Source of the DNA: Strigamia acuminata | Lineage: Eukaryota; Arthropoda; Chilopoda; Geophilomorpha; Linotaeniidae | Length of the DNA stretch: 64,000 bases | Direction: 5' to 3' | NCBI GenBank assembly: GCA_949358305.1 | Contig: OX442314.1 | Coordinates: 27,823,118-27,887,117 of the forward strand | Shown: piece after piece, positions 33,938 to 45,100 of the stretch | Numbering within the stretch: the first letter of the stretch is position 1 | Layout: each line of letters starts with the position of its first letter | Translations under genes and position numbers: made by a program | Notes under the pieces: model-generated | Database searches by the model: none | What the model was told of the DNA's origin: nothing | Seen by the model: only the letters and a program-made list of their open reading frames with translations

Positions 33938-34803
33938 CCGCAGTATTTATATTTATTAATCAACTCTGTTTTTACTTTCCACTTAATCGTTTCTGCAGCA
34001 ATTTAATCCATAGTTGTTGCATACATTTTTTTAAATTGCTTTTCCCAGTCAGTCCACCTCTTAAAATTAACTTCACAATCAAATAACAAACTTACTGTTA
34101 GAACTACCGTCTTTTACTTTCATCGGTTTGAAATTTTTTTAATTTTTTTATACTGTCGACGTGGGATAATTTGATTCCTCATTTGCCTCTGTCATTGAGT
34201 TGACTACATCAACCCGACTGCGTCAACGGTAAAACTATAAGATACAACTAAATTTCACAATAGTTGATAAGAATTATCGTTTCTTACGTTTATGATTAAT
34301 AATGCTGATTGACGTTGTTGCTGAATCAGATGTATTGGCTACGAAGCGCCATATATTTTTTCATTTTTCACGTCGTTACAATGTCTGTTAAAATGAAAAC
34401 ATGTTTTATTATATATGGTATATTCTATTTGATTGTTAAATTATTATTACTCCCTTGATTTGCGTCGCATTGAGTTAAACCGGCAGCCGCCATTAAAAGT
34501 TGTCGTGACGTAGTAGTCAAGATGTTTTATGCGCATGCTCAATAGCGCATTTTTTTCCTGTAAAATAAAATAATAAAATAAAATACCGAACATAATAAAC
34601 AAAGCCTTCGGTGTATTATATTTTCAAGCATTTTCGGTCTATCCATTATCGGTTTTGGATTTTTCTTACCAGAAAAGAAAAATGGCGGCAGTTTCAAATA
34701 AATGCCGCACAAATTCATGTGTGAACAAGCTAAAGCAAAGAAATTGCATCTTAGCAGGGTCGGCTCAGACGTCGGTTTTTCGGACCCCAGAACGAGGCCC
34801 TGC

Positions 34804-35542
34804 TTCAGTAATCAACAAATGTTGAAATGTGTTGCACTCAGTGCTCCGGTTCAACTCCAACAAATCGTAAACGGTTTCGTTGTCCAAACATTGCAGCTTA
34901 ATCTTCTGAAATAACCGAACGGGAGCACGCTCTCTATTACGATCGCCGTTGCATTTCCACTTGAAAATGCACCGAGCAATCGCATTGCAGCAAGCAACGT
35001 CGTTGCCACATTCAATTAAATAACTCATTTCGGTTTCATCCAACAATTGTATGATTTCATTCTCTGCTAGTGCCTCAATGAGGATCCCTATATACATCGC
35101 AATAATTTATAATCTTGTCGGCATAGATCGAATTTAGTGGCCAAACTCCAAGCTTTGGGAAACGTCTCCCCACTGACGTCATCGACTAATCGGTCCCAGC
35201 AATGGCGAAGCAAATCATGAATTCGCATCAAAAGACAGGTGGAAATTAACTCTGGCAGCAAGTCGTCATCCTTGTCGAAAATCGGCAATTCAGCGGTGTA
35301 TAGGTATTCAACGATGATTTCAATGACTTTTTTTCAAATATTTGAAAATTAACTTCGCCCGAGTTCTTCTCAAACAAATCTGCAGTGAGCATGACCTCGA
35401 AATAAGATCAGGATGAAATTAAAACCACTTTGTGGACATGAATGACCCCGTCCATGCATCTTAGAACGACGTCCGTCCCGTATTGTTGTTGTCGCAATTC
35501 CTCCATTTTGTTTCGCGTGCGAGTCAATTGTTTGTATACCAT
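34804..35542 (-). pseudogene. BTB-BACK domain protein pseudogene, copy 2
   Basis: The minus strand starts with an ATG at 35542 just after a splice-acceptor-like CTGTACTTTCAG. The BTB domain is clear: GTDVVLRCMDG, VHKVVLISS, SYFEVML and VEYLYTAEL, followed by BACK-type helices and IKLQCLDNETVYDLL. It is broken by an in-frame TGA at 35408-35410 (inside the first BTB helix region), a frameshift at the A-run near 35,330, another frameshift near 35,090, and loss of the C terminus at about 34,804, where copy 1 continues for about 27 more codons to its stop. Intact homologues act as Cullin-3 ubiquitin ligase adaptors. Confidence 0.75.
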
Positions 35543-35717
35543 GCTGAAAGTACAGGAAGAAACATTAAATTATTTTTTGGTTTCAATAAATCCAAATTAA
35601 ATTAAAATCAAACTTTTTGTCGCAAACGTGAATTAATTTTACTGGCTCGAATGCTCGTTCATCGGTCCCAGTAACAGCACAATCGTAAACGGCTCGAATT
35701 GTCTTTTTGGGGATTCA

Positions 35718-37656
35718 TAACTGGCGCGAAATGAATTGGCGCGGAATTATTTTTTTTTCACAGAACCCGTTTTCAGTAAATTGAACTGGCGCGAATTGAA
35801 TAAGCGCGAAATTTTGAATTCAATTGTTGAATTAGCGCGGAATGCCAACATTGTCAACTGAATAAGCGCGGAATTTGTTAAAATTTGGAACTGAATTAGC
35901 GCGGAATTTGGACAAAGTTTGGAACTGAATTAGCGCGGAATTTGGACAAAAGTTGGAACTGAATAAGCGCGGAATACGAAAAGCAATACAAGTTTTTAAT
36001 TTGTTGTTTTCCAATCGAATTTACTTATTTTCGTGGTTTTTAGGCTTTTAAAGTCAATTTTGGACGTTTTTTCAACCAAAATTCTCACACTTGAAAAATG
36101 TTCGTTTAACGACACGATTCGTCCAATTAGTGACCTTCGTTAAGTTGGCCCCCCTATGTCCAATCCAAAAAATTTATTGGACTAGATAGCCCTTTCAATG
36201 GACATAATTGGACTTCGTTTGTTACATTAAACAAATATAGGGTGTCCCAAAAATAACGCAAGATTTGAATTAGCCGCCATTTGTGCAGTAAATTTTTGGC
36301 GACCCTGAAACAACAACAAATTGACAGCTAAGAGTTTAGGGTTAGGTTTAGGGTTAGTGAAAATGGAGTGTTACACGATACAACAACGTGTTTAGGGTTG
36401 GTAAACATGAAGCATTACGCGATACAACAACGTGTAACAATACAATTACTGCAAGAGACATTTCCTGGTCGTGTACTCTCTCGTTTCGGTGATCAGAATT
36501 GTAATGCACGGGTGGTTGTGGGCTTGTTGACATAGACCTTTGAATTCAAATAACCCCATAAAAAGAAATCTAATGGTGTTAAATCACACGATCTAGGGGG
36601 CCAATTCTGATCACCGAAACGAGAGAGTACACGACCAGGAAATGTCTCTTGAGTAATTGTATTGTTACACGTTGTTGTATCGCGTAATGCTCCATGTTTA
36701 CCAACCCTAAACACGTTGTTGTATCGTGTAACACTCCATTTTCACTAACCCTAAACCTAACCCTAAACTCTTAGCTGTCAATTTGTTGTTGTTTCAGGGT
36801 CGCCAAAAATTTACTGCACAAATGGCGGCAAATTCAAATCTTGCGTTATTTTTGGGACACTTTTTATAACAAACGAAAAACCGAAATTGTAATTGCTGAC
36901 AAAAATTGCAGTTTTGCAGAGCCGCAGCTCTTAATTGATAAAATACGGTAGTCATTTTTTCTTTAAAAAATCGGTGATTTATGTCATGTTCACCATTTTA
37001 TTTCAAATTTCTAATTTTAAAATGCATGTCTTCGTAATTAAACTTGGGTATTTTTTTGAAAAACCGATTAACTTTCATGTTCACCATTTTCATTTTGAAT
37101 TTCGATTGACCACGAATTGTAAACAAACTAGAGCTTTATCTGGCGGAAGCCGTGACCAAAATAAAATTTAATTTTGAAATTTAAAAAAAAGACTAATTTT
37201 CAAAATTGACCTTTAGGAATATTTAACACATGAATCCTATGTGTAATCTGCCGCTGAAAACGTTGGCGTCCTTATATTTCTCATTAAATTTAGTTAAAAA
37301 GAAGAAATCAGCAAATTACGACAAAAATTGAACAAACGCTCATTGCAGTAAAGCCCCCTCCCGTCTCCTAGCGGAATTCTCTACAGCACACCATTCCGCG
37401 CTCAGGCAATTCAAGAACTGAATAAGCGCGGAATTCTCTACAGCACACCATTCCGCGCTCAGGCAATTCAAGAACTGAATAAGCGCGGAATGGTGTTCAG
37501 TAAATAATTCCGCGCTTAGTCAGTTCTGGAATTGCCTGAGCGCGGAATTCTCATTACCACAACTGAACGGGCGCGGAATGATCAGCCGAGAACTGAATAA
37601 GCGCGAATGAATAAGCGCGGAATTTCTTTCCGCGCTCATTCATTCCGCGCCAGTTA
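35718..37656. mobile_element. Repeat-bordered element with GCGCGGAAT motifs
   Basis: Inverted borders TAACTGGCGCGAAATGAATT (left) and, on the right, AATTCATTCCGCGCCAGTTA with small differences. Near both borders units of about 25 bp (consensus GAACTGAATAAGCGCGGAAT) are repeated: about 35,810-35,975 and 37,365-37,620, in both orientations. The middle is AT-rich and contains the nested element at 36,238-36,866. No ORF of its own was found. Class unknown. Confidence 0.5.
36238..36866. mobile_element. Hairpin element with a mariner transposase relic
   Basis: Long inverted repeats begin GTGTCCCAAAAATAACGCAA at the left and mirror it at the right (36,840-36,860), flanked by TATA sequences. The centre, read on the minus strand at 36,493-36,714, keeps WPPRSCDLTPLDFFLWG, clearly the third catalytic segment of a mariner-type transposase (compare WPPRSPDLTPLDFFLWG in the intact gene at 43,243). 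The arms also carry short runs of TTAGGGTTAGG type. It is a non-autonomous derivative that retains a fragment of its parent. Confidence 0.75.
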
Positions 37657-38396
37657 TTGTAACCCGTCTTTTTATCTTCAAAATAAACAAAGATTGATGA
37701 ATTAAACTATATAAACATGTAAGTAATTCAAGTACCCGATGACATTATTTAATGTGGAACAAAGAGTGAAGCGATGACCCTGTTGTTCAAAGCGAAGCCT
37801 CCTTCATTCAAACTGCGCATGAGCAGTAGGTCGCCATGTTGTAACCTTGAAAACAAGTTTTCTCAATACATGTTTCGACATAACAACAATAACAATAAAA
37901 AATAAATAAATCTTATCTAAAATGAGAATTAATAAAACTTGTAATTAAAGATTGGTTAGAGGCAGAACGACTTCTATTATAATTTTCACAAGAACAAAAC
38001 ATGAGTCACGCAGCCGATAATCCGATGTATAAATCTGTCGTCGAGTTAGGGTTTTGTAAGGTTTTGTAAATAAAATATAAATTCGTGTTTTAATGATTAT
38101 TTAAATTGAAATAAATAAATACGAATAAAATAAATTTTCTGCTTCGGATTTCAGTCCAATATTCTCCGTAAATTCCAAACTCATAAACAGCTCAACTTTC
38201 TCGCGTCTTTTGGCAATGATTCCATCAGATGCAATTCAATAAATCTTGGATCTGCTTAACACTTCCTCATTCCCAAGTTAGGAAGAAAATAATAGTGTCA
38301 CCAACTTCATTGGATTTTGACTTGACGAGACTTTCCAGTTGTTTTGTTGACATCAGAAATCAGGGTGGAATTAACCGTTCAATTACAGCTTATCAA
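37657..38396. other. Unassigned AT-rich DNA
   Basis: I see no gene, RNA or clear repeat in this stretch. Confidence 0.4.
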
Positions 38397-38398
38397 TA

Positions 38399-39951
38399 GG
38401 GGGTTTCATTAATTAAGCAATTTTGTAATTTTGCAACTTTAGCAATTTTGCACTTTTGGATTTGTCACATGATATCAGTTCCACCAATCATGTGCATAAT
38501 TGCAAAAACACAAAACAGAAAAAATACACAATCACAAAATCAAAGGTAGTTTTGCTATTTTGGCAAAAATGGCAGCAGCCAAACTCAATCCAAGTGGCCA
38601 TCACAAATTGTGATTAATAATTAGTTTCAAAAACAATCTCATAATTTTGCAATTTTGCAATTATTTAAATAGTCACGTGACTTCCTATCCACCATATTAG
38701 GTTATAGTTATATCCAACCAATTTTAAAATGTGATGCAAAAAAACTAGTTCTTATTTGTGTGATGGAACAAAATATTTTTTAATAAGGTGCATTTTAATA
38801 AATACTAGCTGTTCACCCACAAAGCCAAAGTCATAGATCAGACAAATGTATACAACCAAAAATAAAATAAATTTTTGCAAAACTAAACCAAACCCATAAT
38901 AATGCAACCCAAACCCAAACCACACCAAACCAAAACCAATGCCAATCTGGCCAATACCCAAACACAATCAAACCCAAAAGTTAACCTAAACCCAACGTTA
39001 ATCCAGCCAATTCAATTTTGGCCCAAACCACTGCAACCTGCTATTTTGTCCTCCTTTATTATTCAACCACTTTTTCCAACTTTTTCTTATAAATCAACCC
39101 AAAAAAGATCGTTTTTTCCAAAATTTAAAGTCAACGGTTATTCCGATCAAAAAGTTATCTGTACCATCGTTTTCAGCGGGATTTTCTTCTCTGGAAACCT
39201 GTTTTAAACATTTCATTCGGTTAATTTTACGAATTTTTGGTTTTGTCATGGTCGAATCTCGAATCCAAATTCTGCACCAAATTTCCAAATTTTCCCATTC
39301 GGTCCCCCGCTAAGATGGCCCGAATCGGCACTTTTCCTCGCCCGAATCAAAAAATAAAAAATACAGGCTTGTGCAGAATTGTCTCCTCTTCAAAATGAGC
39401 TTGGTTCCATAATTTTCCGAGCTTATCTTGACATAGAAAACAATAAAAAACGATACGCGACGAACATTTCCGCCTGAATTTCCATTCGGGCACCCGCTAA
39501 AATCGCCCTGAATCGCCCTGAATCGGTACTTTTTTTTACCCGAATCGAAGTATTGAGTTTCCTAGCTGTTATACAGTCATGGATGCATCAGCATTTTGAT
39601 GATATACAAGGATACAAGTTGGCCACTTAGATAGAGCTTGGATGCCTCCATTTTGTTTTGAGTTTCACAAGCCTCAAAATCACTTCTTATCAAAATCGCA
39701 AAAACTACCTTTTAGATGTTTTTGGGATTTTGTGTTTTCACTCTTTTGTGCTTTAGTGAATGTGAATGTGATTGGTAGAACAGATATCACATGACAATAC
39801 TCAAAAATCACAAAATTGTCCAGATCACACAATTGCAAAATTGACTGGGTTAATTCAATGTAAACTCATTTTTGGAGGCATCAAAAAATAATGATTTTGT
39901 GATTAATGCAAAATCACAAAATTGCAAAATCATTCATATAATGAAACCCCC
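38399..39951. mobile_element. GGGGGTTTCATTA element, copy 1
   Basis: 1553 bp, ends GGGGGTTTCATTAATTAA and ATATAATGAAACCCCC, flanked by TA. The terminal 150-250 bp are imperfect inverted repeats. Nearly identical to 61,134-62,687. A 101-codon ORF at 38,902-39,207 is low-complexity (Q, P, K, N) and is not preserved in the other full-length copy, so it is not counted as a gene. Confidence 0.85.
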
Positions 39952-40140
39952 TATTATACGTAGTGATTAAATACGCACGAAACCACATTAGATTTCACAG
40001 AATCTTTGCAACAACTACTGTATTTGTTTACACGTGTCAAAAATTGTGCTTTTTTGCCGTTTTATTTTTATTCAGTATAATAATACATCCAAAAATGGTG
40101 ATGTAATGTAATGGTCGCCACATTAAATTATATATCATAC

Positions 40141-40290
40141 AAAGTGTTGTATTAAAAACACCTCGCTACCGATATTCTTCACGATCTCGAATGGTCCCGT
40201 GAATAACGTCTCGAACTTCTTGTTGCGCGGACCTTTTGAAAACAACACTCTGTCTCCCGCCTTAAGATCCGAAGATTTCCGACGAAGATA
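40141..40290 (-). pseudogene. Relic of a Gypsy-type integrase C terminus
   Basis: On the minus strand the frame reads SSDLKAGDRVLFSKGPR and then FTGPFEIVKNIG, the GPY/F module that ends Ty3/Gypsy integrases. It is a short isolated fragment with no LTR or other domain nearby. Confidence 0.6.
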
Positions 40291-40311
40291 GGCGACATTT
40301 ATCGACTAAAT

Positions 40312-40812
40312 GTGGAAACTGTTGAGAGCGCACAAACCGACGTGTGTCAGCAATCGACTGTGGTCGATGTGGGGCACAGCCATCTGGGGCATTCGAAGAG
40401 CCGGTGCCACACGCCAAAACGGGAGCCGACTCAAGCGACGAGACCACAAGACCGACTGGTGGTGCGACCGAAAAGAGCGAGGTGCGTTGAAAGCGTAAAG
40501 TTCATCGTAGAGCCTGCCAAATGTAAGCAGTGGGTCGACGGGATTAGTGAAGTGGCGAGGGGACGAGTAAAACGAGCGGCTGTACCCAATGCTGCAGAAC
40601 CACAATGGACCTTCAAAACCAAGAAGAAACGACCAATCCGGCAATGCGACATGAGGAATGCGTTTCGGCACAGCGATTTGGCCGAGAAGATGTTTTGGGA
40701 GAAACAACCGGGATGCGAAGAGCGGGAAAAAGTGCAGCTGTTACATCTAGGAACCGACCGAATGGTGGCGGATATGCTGGCCAAAGCAATAACACTGAAA
40801 AAGCAGAGTTAG
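40312..40812 (+). pseudogene. Possible Ty1/Copia RNase H C-terminal relic
   Basis: A plus-strand ORF of 166 codons ends with LGTDRMVADMLAKAI, which resembles the end of Copia RNase H (consensus of the form IPTDxMVADxLTKxL). The earlier part is basic and not recognisable. There are no LTRs. It lies head to head with the integrase relic; both are probably debris from separate elements. Moderate to low certainty. Confidence 0.4.
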
Positions 40813-41083
40813 TGATACAAAACGCGGTGGATTGAATAGATGTTGAAAATATGCGTTGTTTTGAAATTGATTTATTAATCTTTCCATTGAATTGTTTGTA
40901 AGTGTGTTTTATTTTGCATTTTTATTTTTACTTTATTTTAATTTATTTATTTTATTGTGCTATTTATTTAACTGCTTAAAATTTCGAGGTTTAATTAAAA
41001 CTAGATTTAATTTGAGGTCAATCCAAATATTTTATTTTTTCACTTTCACAGCAGTATGAGGATATATGGATTTGACTAGTATA

Positions 41084-41722
41084 CGGTAAGTCACGAACCA
41101 CTCATTACAATTCTCAGAAGTCTCATGAATTATTTAAAATACAGAGTAGTAATTACTTGTCAACTTTCTCAGAAAACCCATGAATTATTTAAAATACAGA
41201 GTAGTAATTACTTGTCAACTTTCATAAAACATGAATATAGCTGCAATGCGGTGTTTTTGAGTGGATCGAGTGCCACGTTTTCACCTGAGTGGACTTTAAA
41301 ACCGTATGTATTTTTTCATGTCTATATTCAATTCATTATGAGCTTATGACAGAGATATTCAATCATATTCGAGTTTTGAGAATCTGGATCAAATCATAGT
41401 AAAAAAAAAGCACTGGATTTGCAAAATAACATTCAAATTTATGTGAATCCCACTCTCTCAATACTATCAATAGTCAGTATTTCAACAAGAATGTAATTAT
41501 CACACGGTTTTAAGTTCTGTTTTTTTTTTTAATGAAAGACGTCAGTTGCATTATTTTCGGATTGCTGTGACAACCAAAGCTACGACGTTTATCCGAATGC
41601 ACAGTAACGTGTTAAAAAGGTTCCTGTATAAACCCATCAGAACCAGCGGTGTAGCATGGGTTGCCATCAAGCAGAGCAAAACTAGTATTGTGCTCCCCTA
41701 CCCAGGTAGTATTCCCTTCCAC
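41084..41722. repeat. Duplicated spacer segment, copy 2
   Basis: Matches 3,882-4,465, with a local duplication of about 60 bp near 41,120-41,220 (TCATGAATTATTTAAAATAC occurs twice, once with ATGAATT only). It is followed at 41,723 by the sequence found near 9,974 in copy 1. Confidence 0.7.
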
Positions 41723-41766
41723 GGTTAGATTTGTATTATTTACCTATCAAAAGGTAAAATCGTCAC

Positions 41767-42127
41767 ACTCACTCAAAAACAACCATGATAAATCATACTT
41801 TTGAAATATCAATATTTAATTACAATGTTATGACTTTAGTTCCTCTTTTACTGTTGCTCACAAATTGAAAGCAAACATTATTTTTGAAAATTACATTTCT
41901 ATATTTTGGTATAAAATTTTTTTTTCATGGAAAATTCAGTTGGAAACAAATTAATTTTTGAAGTTTTACAACCATACACATTTATGGGAAAAACAAATTA
42001 AATTAAATACAAATTTTAATCCAAAAGGACAAGTTTATTAATTTTTGTTGATCATTTATGTACCATCGATTGTTAAACTACATACAAGTTACGTACTTTT
42101 ATCTTTTAAACTTGATTTGTAGACAAA
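41767..42127 (+). other. 5' flank of G2
   Basis: Homologous to 10,019-10,377. The region before the start codon is AT-rich. No promoter element is assigned. Confidence 0.4.
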
Positions 42128-45100
42128 ATGCCCGCTCCTAGAGCATTGCGCATCCGCCGGTTCCGTGTCCGTACTCGCCAATTTGTGCGACAAGAATTGC
42201 AAACTTCACTGTCGGGCAAAGATAGTTTGAAATATATAAACAAGGTTGTCAAGAACACTGGAATAGTTCGTGCAGTTTGGTTGGTTGGTTGGTTGGTTTG
42301 TTTCGGCATTTGCGGTTATCAAACATGGGAAAGATTACAATTCTACATTTCTGGACCCTTCAAAGTTGAAATTGATTTTGTTCCAATACAAGAAAGTAGA
42401 TTCTCTGAAATTAGATTCATGGCCCTTGATACTCCTCTGATGTCGGAGTACTGGGACAAAATACCAGAAGGTAATTCACTTGATGATGTAAAAGAGAGAA
42501 TGATAGCTTGCAAGGCCCCAGTGAGAGGAATCATTTTGAAGAAAGTCAAAGTTAAAAATTACACACACTTGTGGGAACATTCCAACATTTCAGAAAATAT
42601 GCAGCACTTTAAGTTCAGACAGGTAAGTAACCTTGGATAAATAAAAGAGCTGTATTAAAAAATATTTTTGCCAGTATTTTGCTAATAACTACTTTTTCAG
42701 GGCAAAACTGTATTACTTGAGACCAAGACGAGAAGTGGCAATTACACAAACCAAGAGTCAACAGTTGAATTAAAATATAAGAATTCTGTTTTCGGCAGTA
42801 CACTGATTGTGAAAACAGGTAAAATTCATATAATCATATTTTACATTTATTATACAGGGTGGAACAAAAGTCTGTTCCCCTCGAATATTTCCTGAGCAAT
42901 TGCATCTAGGCCAACTTTGATGAAGCGATCATATAGGAAGTTGGGTGAGAGCAATCCAATGATGGCGTCAAATTTGACCTTGGAGGCCATTTTCAAGGTT
43001 ATTCACTTGCTAACTTCTAAACCAATCAGGTTAGAGCAAAAAAGTCAATTACAAAGTTGAAGAGCACCATTTGTTTAGTCAATATCCACTTTTAAATCTT
43101 ATTGTTACCTTTTCTTATCTTGTGAAAAAAGTGAAAACATAAATTTCAAAACTTCCTCAGTTACTAGAAAAAAATCAAATCAAATCAAATTGAAGTTTTC
43201 TTTAACTTCTGTATTAGAATAATGAGGATAAGGAAAGGATAATTAGTCCAGTATTTGCTCAATGTGCCGACCACCAGCACCAAGACACAATTCTGCTCGG
43301 TTTTGTGTAGATTTGTACACTGCATCGATTGTTTGTGGTGTGATTCCAGCACATGCTGCTGTTATTCGATCTTTGATTTCATCTATAAATGCTGGCTGAG
43401 TTTTGTAGACAACATCTTTTACATGACCCCAAAGAAAGAAGTCTAATGGTGTTAGGTCAGGAGATCTTGGTGGCCATGCTATTGGCCCTCCTCGTCCAAT
43501 CCAATGAACTCCAAATAAGGCATTTAAATGCTGACGAGAAGCAAGTGCGAAATGTGGAGGGGCACCGTCATGTTGATACCACATTTGACGTGCCGAGGCC
43601 AGTGGTAAGTTGTCAACATACTCCTCAACTGTATTTGTCAAGATGAGATCACAATAACGCTGGCCTGTTAAAGTGCCATTGAAGAACACAGGACCAATGA
43701 TTTCTTTGTTGTAGATTCCACACCACACATTACAGCGCCAATTTACTTGGTGTGCTACTTGGCGTAACCATCTAGGATTTTCTGAAGCCCAATAATGGAG
43801 ATTGTGTCTGTTGACAGTTCCATTGCGTGAGAATTGGGCCTCGTCTGACCACAAGACTTTTTGAGGAAACAGTTCATCATTATCAGTTTGGGTTAGGAAC
43901 CAGTCACAATACTCTGCTCGAGTATTGAAATCAGTTCCATGAAGTTCTTGGTGGCAGTGTAAATGGTATGGATGGAAATGATTGGTGTGCAGTACTCTTA
44001 ACACAGATGTATGGGCACAACCAACATCATTAGCAATTGCTCTGCTGCTGAGATGTGGGTTTGCTCCTACTGCTGCCAGAATTGTTGTGCTCATGTCATC
44101 ATTTGTCACTGTTCTTGGCCGACCTTGTCGAGGACGTGACTGTACACTTCCCGTTTCCCGGAATCTCTGAACAATTGATCGAAGTGTTCGTGGTACTGGA
44201 TGACGTCGATTTGGATATTTTGCACTGTACAACCTAGTTGCGGCTGCACCATCTTCATTTGCTGCACCATAGCAGAACATCATGTCTACCATTTCTTGGT
44301 TTGTGTATTCTGACATAATGTCTGAAATTTGGATCTGGAAATTTTTTGAGTTTTTCTGGGAAATGAACGTGAGAACTTTGTACTGAAAAGCAAGCACTTA
44401 TTAGGATCAGCTTGTAATGAATCGCGTTTCTAAGATTAAATTAGACACGTTTTGAAATGCAGTATCTCAGGAGCCTGGTTTGAGTACCTGCCCGGCAGTC
44501 AATGTACACCGGAAGTTGGTGGCATACACTCCAAATACCTCTAGTCTTTACACAATTTTATTTTTTACCGGGCCTTACCAAGCCTTAAAAATGGAGACAG
44601 AAATGTTGAAACCAAAGAAATTTGGAAATTGACGCGTACTGACCAAGCAAATGCAAGGCAGCACGCCCGAAAAGAAACTAGACACGGAAATAATGGCTAC
44701 ATAAATCTTGCCCTATTCTGAGGCACACGTCACGTTGCTAAAATAAACAAAGGGAAAAAACAAAGGAATTCAAATGGAATAAAAACGAACGAAATGCGTA
44801 TTCAAATGTGGTGAAAATGGAAAAAACTCAGTGGTCAGGAAATTGGTCCACACTGAGCAATGGGAAAGCAAAATATCAGCTCCCAAGTGAATTATGCAGG
44901 CTTGTGAGAATACCGGCTAGTTAAAGCTCTTACACATTCAAAGCTCAAAGCACAACTGACTTGAAAAAGGAAAAAGAGGTGAGAGCTAAACTTGGTCCAG
45001 AATAGACTGGGCCAAGCTTAACCAATCACGGAAAGGTCAGGAAACCAATCAAATGCATCGGTGCATACCAAATGGGTATGACTCATGACGATGCATTGAA

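Larger units (their letters stand above)
32901..34803. other. Intergenic spacer of the duplication unit, copy 2
   Basis: Collinear with 1,262-2,666 plus the junction to the BTB fragment at 3,449. It carries two MITEs absent from copy 1 and the deletion at about 34,800. No gene is supported. Confidence 0.6.

Noticed and set aside
38902-39207. 101-codon Q/P/K-rich ORF in the GGGGGTTTCATTA element
   Set aside because: Low-complexity sequence, and the frame stops early in the otherwise near-identical copy at 61,638-61,877.
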